NCBI RefSeq assembly: GCF_014638845.1
Contig: NZ_BMFP01000002.1
Span: 452,373 to 516,372, forward strand
Direction of reading: 5' to 3'
Source of the DNA: Pontibacter amylolyticus
GTDB taxonomy: Bacteria > Bacteroidota > Bacteroidia > Cytophagales > Hymenobacteraceae
DNA length: 64,000 bases
In this document: positions 18,729 through 25,757 of the stretch, one piece after another
Numbering within the stretch: the stretch's first letter is position 1
Layout of the letters: every line of letters starts with the position of its first letter
The notes under the pieces: model-generated
What the model was told of the DNA's origin: nothing
The model's input: only the letters and a program-made list of their open reading frames with translations
Database searches by the model: none
Position numbers and translations under genes: made by a program

Positions 18729-19040
18729 TTAATCTACAAATCGGATGGCGGCCTGGTTGATGCAGTAGCGGAGTTGCGTGGGCGTGCGTGCGTCCTCGAA
18801 AAGGTGCCCCAGGTGCTGGCCGCATTTGCCACACAACAGCTGCGTGCGATCTCGTCCATAAGTGCCAAGCGCCTTGTGGATAACATGGTTGCCAAACTGC
18901 TCCCAGAAGCTGGGGAAGCCGGATCCGACCTCAAATTTCCTGCTCGCCTCAAACAGCGCATAGCCGCAACCGGTACAGACATAAGAGCCGGCGCTATGTG
19001 CGCGGTCTCTGGCCGATACCTGTTGCCTGTGCTTAAACAT
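18729..19040 (-). CDS. short MsrB-type methionine-R-sulfoxide reductase
   Basis: A 103-residue SelR-domain protein. Zinc cysteines are C22, C25, C70 and C73, and the catalytic Cys is C93 in RYCINQAA. It starts almost directly at the first zinc pair, so it is about 30-40 residues shorter at the N-terminus than ordinary MsrB. It lies 23 bases downstream of a longer MsrB gene, probably in the same transcript. The catalytic core looks complete, so it may be active; the missing N-terminal segment could change substrate choice. Confidence 0.85.
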   Translation of the reverse strand: MFKHRQQVSARDRAHSAGSYVCTGCGYALFEASRKFEVGSGFPSFWEQFGNHVIHKALGTYGRDRTQLLCGKCGQHLGHLFEDARTPTQLRYCINQAAIRFVD

Positions 19041-19063
19041 GTGCCTGCGGCTATACCTGTGGT

Positions 19064-19459
19064 TTACTTCTCCAGTTCTTCGACCGGTACAAATTTCATG
19101 GAAAGGGAATTGACGCAGTGGCGCACGTTCTTCGGAGTGAGGTACTCGCCCTCAAACACGTGGCCCAGGTGGCCGCCGCAGTTGGCGCATACGATCTCGG
19201 TGCGGTGTCCGTCCGGGTCAGGTATACGCTTTACGGCGCCCGTTATCTCGTCGTCAAAGCTTGGCCAGCCGCAGTTTGATTCAAACTTATACTCGGAGGT
19301 ATAGAGCGGCGCATTGCAGCGGCGGCACAGGTATACCCCTTCTCCTTTAAATTTATTGTATTCACCAGTACCCGGGTATTCGGTGCCCTTGCGCACGATG
19401 ATGCGCTCTTCGTCTGGTGTCAATTTGTTATATTCAGATGGGTCTTTCGCGATTTTCAT
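19064..19459 (-). CDS. msrB: peptide-methionine (R)-S-oxide reductase
   Basis: A 131-residue MsrB protein. Zinc cysteines C45, C48, C91 and C94 and catalytic C115 (VRHCVNS) are present, with a possible resolving C63 (SNCGWPSF). It reduces the R form of methionine sulfoxide in oxidised proteins. No signal peptide is visible, so it is cytoplasmic. It heads a two-gene unit with the shorter SelR protein. A TACCTTTG -7 box and a perfect inverted repeat lie about 25-40 bases upstream, suggesting regulated expression. Confidence 0.92.
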   Translation of the reverse strand: MKIAKDPSEYNKLTPDEERIIVRKGTEYPGTGEYNKFKGEGVYLCRRCNAPLYTSEYKFESNCGWPSFDDEITGAVKRIPDPDGHRTEIVCANCGGHLGHVFEGEYLTPKNVRHCVNSLSMKFVPVEELEK

Positions 19460-19481
19460 AAGCTTAATAGTAATGTATTTG

Positions 19482-19499
19482 TGTATACAAAGGTATACA
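19482..19499 (-). promoter_or_regulatory. promoter -7 box with overlapping inverted repeat upstream of msrB
   Basis: On the minus strand the sequence TACCTTTG (19488-19495) fits the Bacteroidota -7 consensus TAnnTTTG. It is embedded in a perfect inverted repeat TGTATAC-AAAG-GTATACA (19482-19499). An inverted repeat on top of the -7 element is where a repressor operator would sit. No clear -33 TTG is at the ideal spacing. The half-site also resembles the window's abundant AGGTATA motif. Confidence 0.45.
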
Positions 19500-19553
19500 A
19501 ATAACGCACCACAAGGGTATTTGTGACAGGATGGCGGAGGTATAGGCTACAGG

Positions 19554-20330
19554 CTATGCCCCCTGCCCCATGTACTGCGACAAGCCGCCGTCCATAAAAT
19601 AGCTCGATCCGGTCACATAGTCAGCGTCCGACGAGGCCAGGAACAGCACTACTTTGGCGATCTCCTCAGGCTTGCCCGCCCGCTTCATCGGGATGTTCTG
19701 TTCGCTCTCTTCACGTTTTTCCTTATCGTCTACCGCTTCCTGGTTCATGGGTGTCAGGATCATGCCGGGGCAAACGTTGTTTACGTTGATGCCGTCCTCG
19801 GCCAGTTCCAGCGCCAGGGTGCGGGTGAGGTTGCGCACACCGGCTTTGGAGGCGCAGTAGTCCGCCGTGCCCGCCGACACGATCTCCTCGTGCACCGACG
19901 ATACATTGACGATCTTGCCTTTGCCGCCCTGCTGTTTGCGGTGCCGGATAAAAGCGCGGGAGCAAAAGAATGTGCCATACAGATTGGTCCTGATCGTTCT
20001 GTCGAAAACTTCGGTGTCCATGTCGGCTACGTTGATGCCAGAGCCGTTTACTGCGGCGTTATTCACAAGTATATCGATGGAGCCGAACTCTTTCAGGGCC
20101 TGCTCAAAAAGCTTTTCCACTGCCTGCTCATCGCTGATATCCACTTGAAGCACCATGCCCTTGCGGCCCTGTTTCTTGACCTCGCTCAGTGTTTTTTCAG
20201 CACCTTCCTTATCGGTGTGGTAGGTCACAACGACATCGGCCCCTTCTTTGGCGAATTCGATTGCAGTGGCCTGTCCAATGCCGGAGTCGGATCCGGTGAT
20301 TAAAGCAACTTTATTTTTGAGTCTTTCCAT
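19554..20330 (-). CDS. SDR family oxidoreductase (glucose 1-dehydrogenase-like)
   Basis: A 258-residue short-chain dehydrogenase. The cofactor loop TGSDSGIG is at residues 12-19, NNAA in the middle, and the catalytic Ser plus Tyr-x3-Lys in SSVHEE...DYCASKAG; the C-terminus GSSYFMDGG is typical. The family reduces or oxidises sugars and other alcohols with NAD(P)H. The frame extends to 20480, but homology and the GSDSGIG distance favour the ATG at 20330. It may be a stress or polyol enzyme; the substrate is not determinable. Confidence 0.9.
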   Translation of the reverse strand: MERLKNKVALITGSDSGIGQATAIEFAKEGADVVVTYHTDKEGAEKTLSEVKKQGRKGMVLQVDISDEQAVEKLFEQALKEFGSIDILVNNAAVNGSGINVADMDTEVFDRTIRTNLYGTFFCSRAFIRHRKQQGGKGKIVNVSSVHEEIVSAGTADYCASKAGVRNLTRTLALELAEDGINVNNVCPGMILTPMNQEAVDDKEKREESEQNIPMKRAGKPEEIAKVVLFLASSDADYVTGSSYFMDGGLSQYMGQGA

Positions 20331-20482
20331 AGCGTAGGTTTTAGAGGTATAAGCATGTAGCTTGTTCGCTTCCATACTTCCTAAAGCATACTGTTTGGGT
20401 GGGGCGATTGTTTTGATGATGCTACTTATTGGGGATGGGCTTACGTCTCCCCTACTCGTTTTTTTAATTAGCCTACACATAA

Positions 20483-20512
20483 AAAAAAGCAGCCCCTCTC
20501 AGAGCTGCTTTC
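20483..20512 (-). terminator. intrinsic terminator, AGCAGC-type copy 1
   Basis: Read leftward, AAAGCAGC pairs with GCTGCTTT (with further G-T pairs around a GAGA loop) and is followed by eight T. It lies 20 bases past the stop of the 345-residue lipoprotein. Its stem is nearly the same as those at 21929 and 23215. Confidence 0.85.
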
Positions 20513-20532
20513 CTGTTTATGTATTTCCAATC

Positions 20533-21570
20533 CTACTCTTCTAACTTAAGCGGGTAATCAGAGCAGCGGGCTTCTATTACCCTGAAACTGCCATACCGTT
20601 TCTTCAATGATGCATTGTGGTCTGCATTGACAGGTATAAGCTGCTTTTCGCCGCGTTGTGTTCTAATCTCCAGCAATTCTCCCAGTGGGTTGACGAGTGG
20701 GTTGGCCTGTGAACCTGCGATCTTAAACGCAGTGCCAGGCTTCATGCCCTTGGCCTCAAAAAGCACGTCGCCGCTGTTCCCCTCCTGCACCGACTTAACG
20801 GTGACATTGGCAGGCTGCTCGCCAGTATACTCCAGCCACAAGGTATGCACAGCTCGGTAGCGGGTTTCATCATAACGACCCTGGCCATCCACGCAAAGCT
20901 GCAATCTGGCTATAGCCCCAGAGCCGACTTTGCTGCGCTCATCACCAAAAGTCACAATAGCCTTGGCTACGCCAGGTATGTTGCCAAAAGATACGATAAC
21001 AGCCGAGTTTTTCGCTCCAGTCGGTATTTCTCTTTGATGCAGCAATTGCCCGTTGCGACTATACAACTCAACCTTTGAGCCTTTATCTTCTGCTGCAACA
21101 TCTGTAAAAACCATGGTTTTCATAGTAACAACGCCAACAGGAGCAAAGTCCATGATCACACGGCCACCATCACGGTTTGCCTTAGTGCCTGTTTCGTCCG
21201 GTACAGTAAGTATGCCTCCAAACATACCTAGCATCTGTGCATCAAAGGGGTTGGTAAGGTCTGTTGCCGGGTCGCGTGGGTCGAGTAACAACCCCTCTGT
21301 TGCGGGCAGGTATTTGCCGTTGTGTCCTCTTCGTTGAGCCGTTACGGTCATGATCAACCCGTCCTCTTCTATTAGGTTCACGTGTCGCGGAAGCGCTCCT
21401 GTCCCCATGCTCTGCACCAGGTTGCAGGTGCTCGGGTCATAGCCCACTAACTCACTTTGCTGATTGACCTGCATTGGCTCTACCAAGTCCTGGTCTGCAT
21501 TGCGTTCGCATGAAAATAAGAAAAGACTGGCGAACGCCATGGCAAGGGTTTTTGTATTTATTGTTTTCAT
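20533..21570 (-). CDS. hypothetical lipoprotein, 345 residues
   Basis: The signal peptide ends in FLFSC with the lipidated Cys at residue 21. The mature protein is beta-rich, with a segment DGGRVIMDFAPVGVVTMKTMVFTDV and repeated short strands that look like a jelly-roll or galactose-binding-like surface domain; I do not recognise a named family. It is probably displayed on the outer membrane. It is monocistronic, with a 466-base AT-rich gap upstream and its own terminator downstream. Confidence 0.75.
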   Translation of the reverse strand: MKTINTKTLAMAFASLFLFSCERNADQDLVEPMQVNQQSELVGYDPSTCNLVQSMGTGALPRHVNLIEEDGLIMTVTAQRRGHNGKYLPATEGLLLDPRDPATDLTNPFDAQMLGMFGGILTVPDETGTKANRDGGRVIMDFAPVGVVTMKTMVFTDVAAEDKGSKVELYSRNGQLLHQREIPTGAKNSAVIVSFGNIPGVAKAIVTFGDERSKVGSGAIARLQLCVDGQGRYDETRYRAVHTLWLEYTGEQPANVTVKSVQEGNSGDVLFEAKGMKPGTAFKIAGSQANPLVNPLGELLEIRTQRGEKQLIPVNADHNASLKKRYGSFRVIEARCSDYPLKLEE

Positions 21571-21928
21571 AGAATAATGTATAGTTTGAAAAATGAAATA
21601 AGTATCCTGAGAATTAGCTTTTCAACTAAAACATATAAATTGTATTATATAATGTGGTTTAATTATGTTGATTTGAAATCAAACGTATCGTGCTCTGATG
21701 CGATTTGTCTGATCAGGGGGGTTTTTTACTAAAAAGGAAAGGTAGTACACTAAATTTATTTACTGATTCTGGATACGAAGCTTATTTAAAATCAGTTTTA
21801 AAATTTGTGCTGAAATTGAATTTTTTTTAAGTAGAGCTCCAAGTGTTACTTGGGTGGATTACCCTTTTGTTGGGATTGTATTTACCAATTGTGATGTAGG
21901 GACAGTAGGATTTTTTTGTAGCCAAGCA
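21571..21928. other. AT-rich gap without genes
   Basis: About 360 bases carrying poly-T and poly-A runs and no credible open frame. It presumably holds the promoter of the leftward lipoprotein gene. A weak inverted repeat (CCAAGT-GTT-ACTTGG near 21839) is the only structure I see. Confidence 0.4.
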
Positions 21929-21957
21929 AAAAAGCAGCCCCTTCCGGAGCTGCTTTC
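21929..21957 (-). terminator. intrinsic terminator, AGCAGC-type copy 2
   Basis: Leftward stem AAAGCAGCTCC / GGGGCTGCTTT (one G-T pair) with a GGAA tetraloop and a T-run. It lies about 80 bases past the terC-family stop. Confidence 0.85.
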
Positions 21958-22036
21958 TCTGTTGTCTCAGTTAAATTGTAAAGCTTCCATTAGGCAGCAG
22001 CTTTGTGCTGCTTCTAACCGAAGGAAAGAATCGTTA

Positions 22037-22975
22037 CTACATCCCCTGCCCGTTCATTTTATTGTCTCTTCTCGTTTTCACAAAAGACAAAACGATACTA
22101 AAGATCAGGATGATAGCAATTACCAGCAGGGATATAAAAGTAGGGATCTTGAAGATATCGATCAGTAGCATTTTCGTGCCTACAAATGCCAGTATGATGG
22201 CAAGGCCGTAGGACAGGTAAACAAAACGGTCCACGACGTGGGCAAGGGCGAAATACAGCGAACGCAGGCCCAGGATGGCAAAAACGTTGGAGGTATAGAC
22301 GATGAACTGGTCCTGCGTAATGGCAAGTATGGCCGGAATGCTGTCCACGGCGAAGATCAGGTCAGTGGTTTCGATCAGTACCAGGACAAGGAACAGTGGG
22401 GTTGCGAACCGCTTGCCATCTAGCTTCACAAAGAATTTATCACCATGCAGTTGATTCGTAACCGGCATCATCCTTCTAAAGAACTTCATAACCGGGTTGT
22501 TTTCCGGATCGATTGCAGTGCCCTTCTCCGTAAACATCTTATAGCCGGTATAGATCAGGAAGGCACCGAAAATGTAAATGGTCCAGTGAAACTTTTCGAT
22601 GAGGGCAACGCCGGCGAAAATAAAGATCACGCGCATAACGAGCGCCCCCAGTATACCCCAAAACAGGATCTTGTGCTGGTAAATGGGAGGTATCTGGAAA
22701 TAACCGAAAACAAGCACAAACACGAATATGTTGTCTACACTCAGCGATTTCTCAATAAGGTAACCGGTCAGAAACTCGATCGCTTTCGCCTCACCAAACC
22801 AGTAGTAAATAAGCCCGTTAAAAGTTAAGGCGAGGCTGATCCAGACGCCCGACCAGGTCAGGGCTTCTTTGACAGAAACTACGTGTGCCTTCCGGTTAAA
22901 AACCCCCAGGTCAAGGGCAAGCATGAGCAGTACGAATACGTTGAATCCAATCCAGAATGAAGCGGTTACTTCCAT
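22037..22975 (-). CDS. TerC family integral membrane protein
   Basis: A 312-residue protein with about eight transmembrane helices and the TerC signature blocks LIEKSLSVDNIFVFVLVF, FWGILGALVMRVIFI and a second acidic helix TTDLIFAVDSIPAILAIT. TerC/Alx proteins export Mn2+ or other divalent metals and contribute to tellurite tolerance or metal loading of secreted proteins. The acidic residues in the two repeated helices needed for metal passage are present. It is monocistronic. Confidence 0.93.
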   Translation of the reverse strand: MEVTASFWIGFNVFVLLMLALDLGVFNRKAHVVSVKEALTWSGVWISLALTFNGLIYYWFGEAKAIEFLTGYLIEKSLSVDNIFVFVLVFGYFQIPPIYQHKILFWGILGALVMRVIFIFAGVALIEKFHWTIYIFGAFLIYTGYKMFTEKGTAIDPENNPVMKFFRRMMPVTNQLHGDKFFVKLDGKRFATPLFLVLVLIETTDLIFAVDSIPAILAITQDQFIVYTSNVFAILGLRSLYFALAHVVDRFVYLSYGLAIILAFVGTKMLLIDIFKIPTFISLLVIAIILIFSIVLSFVKTRRDNKMNGQGM

Positions 22976-23048
22976 AAGTGTTTTTATAATTAAAATTAAG
23001 CCACAAGGCTTTTAAGGTGTTTGTTGTAAGCAGGACCTGTTTTGTGTA

Positions 23049-23056
23049 CAAATTTA
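23049..23056 (-). promoter_or_regulatory. candidate -7 box upstream of the terC-family gene
   Basis: TAAATTTG on the minus strand fits TAnnTTTG and would give a leader of about 65 bases. No convincing -33 element is seen at the usual spacing. Confidence 0.35.
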
Positions 23057-23214
23057 ATCAGAACGGGTTCTAGGCACATGATGTTTTTAACTACAGGCAC
23101 CAAAATAAGATAGAAAACACGAAAAGCAGCCTAAACAGCAACTACTTTTCCTTAAACTAATAGTGGCTATAGAAGAATAGATGTATAAAGTATAGGATGT
23201 TTCATTGTAAAACT

Positions 23215-23244
23215 AAAAAGCAGCCCCTAATGGAGCTGCTTTTC
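23215..23244 (-). terminator. intrinsic terminator, AGCAGC-type copy 3
   Basis: Leftward stem AAAAGCAGCTCC / GGGGCTGCTTTT with an ATTA loop, 23 bases past the fumC stop. The stem matches copy 2 base for base apart from its length. Confidence 0.88.
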
Positions 23245-23266
23245 CTTTGTAAGTCAAATGTATCTT

Positions 23267-24664
23267 TTACTTCTTCAAGCTGCCGATCATGTCTTCCGGC
23301 TTCACCCACTCGTCAAACTGCTCGTTGGTCAGGTGGCCAAGTTCAATAGCTGCCTGACGAAGCGTAGTGCCCTCTTTATGGGCTTTCTTAGCGATGGCGG
23401 CGGCTTTGTCGTACCCGATGTGTGGGTTCAGGGCCGTTACCAGCATCAGCGAGTTCTCCAGGTTGTGCTTGATGCGCTCTCTGTTTGGCTCTATACCTAC
23501 GGCACAGTGCTTGTCGAACGAGTCGCAGGCGTCGCCTATCAACTGGGCGCTCATCAGCAGGTTGTATATCATCACTGGCTTGAACACGTTCAGCTCGAAG
23601 TGGCCGTTCATGCCGCCTACAGAGATGGCTACGTCGTTGCCGATCACTTGGGCGCACACCATGGTCATGGCCTCAGCCTGGGTTGGGTTTACCTTGCCCG
23701 GCATGATAGAGGAGCCCGGCTCGTTTTCAGGTATCAGGATCTCGGCTATACCTGAGCGCGGACCAGAGGCCAGCAGACGGATGTCGTTGGCGATCTTCAT
23801 CAGCGATACAGCCAGCTGCTTCAGGGCGCCGGATGTCTCCACCATCGCGTCGTGCGCGGCAAGCGCCTCAAATTTGTTCGGGGCTGTACGGAAGTCGTGG
23901 CCGGCGTACTTCGATATCTTCTCGGCAACCAGCTCTGCGTAGCCAGCCGGTGTGTTCAGGCCCGTACCCACGGCAGAGCCGCCCAGCGCCAGGTCCTTCA
24001 GGTGGTCCAGCGTGTTTTCCAGCGCCTTCATGCCGTACTCCAGCTGCTTCACGTAGCCCGACAGTTCCTGGCCCAGTGTCAGCGGCGTGGCGTCCATCAG
24101 GTGCGTACGACCGATCTTCACCACGTCCATAAACTCCTCCGACTTGGCCTTCAGCGTGTCGTGCAGTTTCTTTACCATCGGCAGCGTATGCTCCACCACT
24201 TTCTTGTAAGCGGCAATGTGCATGGCGGTCGGGAAGGTGTCGTTCGATGACTGCGACTTGTTCACGTCATCGTTCGGGTGAATCTTCTTTTTCTCGTCCA
24301 TCAGGTTGCCGCCCAGCACCACGTGCGCACGGTTGGCCACCACTTCGTTCACGTTCATGTTCGACTGTGTGCCCGAGCCTGTCTGCCATACCACCAGCGG
24401 GAACTGGTCGTCCAGCTTGCCTGCCAGTATCTCGTCGCATACCTGCGAGATGATGTCGGCTTTGTCCTGCGCCAGCACGCCCAGCTCGGCATTGGCCTGC
24501 GCCGCCGATTTTTTCAGGATGGCAAAGGCCTCAATTACCTCTTTCGGCATCTGCTGACCACCGATCGTGAAGTTTTCTTTTGAGCGCTGTGTCTGCGCGC
24601 CCCAGTATTTGTCGGCAGGCACCTCAATCGGGCCCATCGTGTCTTTCTCTACGCGAACTTGCAT
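23267..24664 (-). CDS. fumC: class II fumarate hydratase
   Basis: A 465-residue enzyme of typical length. The fumarase/aspartase signature [16 protein letters not shown] is present, as are [14 protein letters not shown] and [20 protein letters not shown]. It interconverts fumarate and malate in the citric acid cycle without an iron-sulfur cluster. Monocistronic: there is a gap and terminator downstream and a TAGTTTTG promoter-like box about 40 bases upstream. Confidence 0.97.
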   Translation of the reverse strand: MQVRVEKDTMGPIEVPADKYWGAQTQRSKENFTIGGQQMPKEVIEAFAILKKSAAQANAELGVLAQDKADIISQVCDEILAGKLDDQFPLVVWQTGSGTQSNMNVNEVVANRAHVVLGGNLMDEKKKIHPNDDVNKSQSSNDTFPTAMHIAAYKKVVEHTLPMVKKLHDTLKAKSEEFMDVVKIGRTHLMDATPLTLGQELSGYVKQLEYGMKALENTLDHLKDLALGGSAVGTGLNTPAGYAELVAEKISKYAGHDFRTAPNKFEALAAHDAMVETSGALKQLAVSLMKIANDIRLLASGPRSGIAEILIPENEPGSSIMPGKVNPTQAEAMTMVCAQVIGNDVAISVGGMNGHFELNVFKPVMIYNLLMSAQLIGDACDSFDKHCAVGIEPNRERIKHNLENSLMLVTALNPHIGYDKAAAIAKKAHKEGTTLRQAAIELGHLTNEQFDEWVKPEDMIGSLKK

Positions 24665-24704
24665 ATCGTTTATACTTAGGTTTAAAGGATCAGTTTAACT
24701 CCGG

Positions 24705-24712
24705 CAAAACTA
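24705..24712 (-). promoter_or_regulatory. candidate -7 box upstream of fumC
   Basis: TAGTTTTG on the minus strand fits TAnnTTTG, giving a leader of about 35 bases. The -33 element is not clear. Confidence 0.4.
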
Positions 24713-24751
24713 CGAAAATATTCTTTCACGGCCGCTTTACAGGTATAATCA

Positions 24752-24768
24752 AGGTATAGCCTATACCT
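24752..24768. repeat. back-to-back inverted pair of the AGGTATAG octamer
   Basis: AGGTATAG-C-CTATACCT forms a 17-base perfect inverted repeat six bases past the stop of the 238-residue membrane protein. A further partial copy (AGGTATAA) lies 12 bases away. This is the tightest palindromic arrangement of the octamer in the window. Confidence 0.7.
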
Positions 24769-24774
24769 GCCAAC

Positions 24775-25491
24775 TTATCGGATCACGCGCTTGCCCGAGC
24801 GGTCGGACAAAAGGGCAATCAAGTCTAACGGCACAGGCTTCAGGTAGGCTGTGTTCAGGATGGTCTGGTCTTCGAACGTGATGAGGTACTCGCCCTCCGC
24901 CCCCATGTAGTGGATGCTCTCGATCGCGCTGTGCGGGTAGGTGCGCTCCTGGTTGAGCATATTGGTCACCTGCACCTGGTTTTCGTCTACGTTCACATGC
25001 CAGCGCATGGCAAACCAAAGCACCACCACCGAGATAATCAGCATGAAAGCAAACAGGATGCGGTAGATACGGGTGGAGCGGAGCCCTTCCTGCTGGACCA
25101 GGTACTGCCTGTACAAATCCAGGTCCTGGCCCAGGAGCGTGCTATGTGAGAGCCGCAGCGGCAGCATGGCCGTGGTGAGGCCCAGCAGCAGGCCCGGCGC
25201 AAAGAAGGCATGGAAGTTAGGCGTCAGCACAAACATGTGCTCCGAAGAGAGGTGCAGTATGCTGGCGAGCATGGCCAGCGCCCCTGCGAAGAACACGGAC
25301 AGCACCGAGGCAAATATAAAATAGGCAATTGTCAGTTGCCACTCTTTCTTCTGCATGTAGCGCGACTCGTCGGCGCTGATGGAAGCCTGCTGCCCTGCTG
25401 GTGACAGCCTGCGTAGCGCATAGCGCAGCACAGGCAGGAGTACAGCCACAGCGATGAAACTCAACAGCAGGCTTTTCAGAATATCTATCAT
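24775..25491 (-). CDS. hypothetical membrane protein, 238 residues
   Basis: Four hydrophobic helices can be seen (about residues 5-25, 54-78, 88-108 and 145-165) followed by a soluble C-terminal domain (NVDENQVQVTNML, SAIESIHYMGAEGEYLITFE) whose strand pattern suggests a PH-like fold. I do not recognise a named family. It is leftward and divergent from the histidine kinase gene. Confidence 0.65.
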   Translation of the reverse strand: MIDILKSLLLSFIAVAVLLPVLRYALRRLSPAGQQASISADESRYMQKKEWQLTIAYFIFASVLSVFFAGALAMLASILHLSSEHMFVLTPNFHAFFAPGLLLGLTTAMLPLRLSHSTLLGQDLDLYRQYLVQQEGLRSTRIYRILFAFMLIISVVVLWFAMRWHVNVDENQVQVTNMLNQERTYPHSAIESIHYMGAEGEYLITFEDQTILNTAYLKPVPLDLIALLSDRSGKRVIR

Positions 25492-25639
25492 GGTAAAAAG
25501 GTGTTTGATGTAAAATTAACATGCAAAGCCCAATTTCCTGTATTTAATTCGGCATTATCCGTTTATTTATAGGTAATTCAGGTATAATCAAGGGCTGGCT
25601 TGCAGCGCCGCCGCCGCCGGATTTTAAGCCCCTTAAATG

Positions 25640-25671
25640 TTGCAGTGGTTACAATAAATTCGTTATTTTTG
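25640..25671 (+). promoter_or_regulatory. promoter of the histidine kinase gene
   Basis: TATTTTTG (25664-25671) matches TAnnTTTG and a TTG lies 21 bases upstream (25640-25642), close to the Bacteroidota spacing of about 19-20. Transcription would start near 25677, leaving a leader of about 80 bases. Confidence 0.5.
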
Positions 25672-25700
25672 ATGACCTAACCATTGAACTAAGTGCTGTT

Positions 25701-25737
25701 GCCGGCCGTTGTTTTGCGCAAGGCCGGTGTTTTTTTG
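25701..25737 (+). promoter_or_regulatory. terminator-like hairpin inside the kinase leader
   Basis: GCCGGCC pairs with GGCCGGT, extended inward by TTG/CAA across a one-base bulge, and is directly followed by TGTTTTTTT. It has all the parts of an intrinsic terminator yet stands between the predicted promoter and the ATG at 25758, so it may attenuate the kinase gene. It could instead terminate an unseen short RNA. Confidence 0.55.
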
Positions 25738-25757
25738 AATAGCCTGTTCATTTATTT

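Noticed and set aside
20331..20480. N-terminal extension of the SDR
   Set aside because: The added residues show no family similarity and the ATG at 20330 places the cofactor loop at the normal distance.
22976..23200. Mn2+ (yybP-ykoY) riboswitch before the terC-family gene
   Set aside because: I looked for the paired conserved loops and did not find them.
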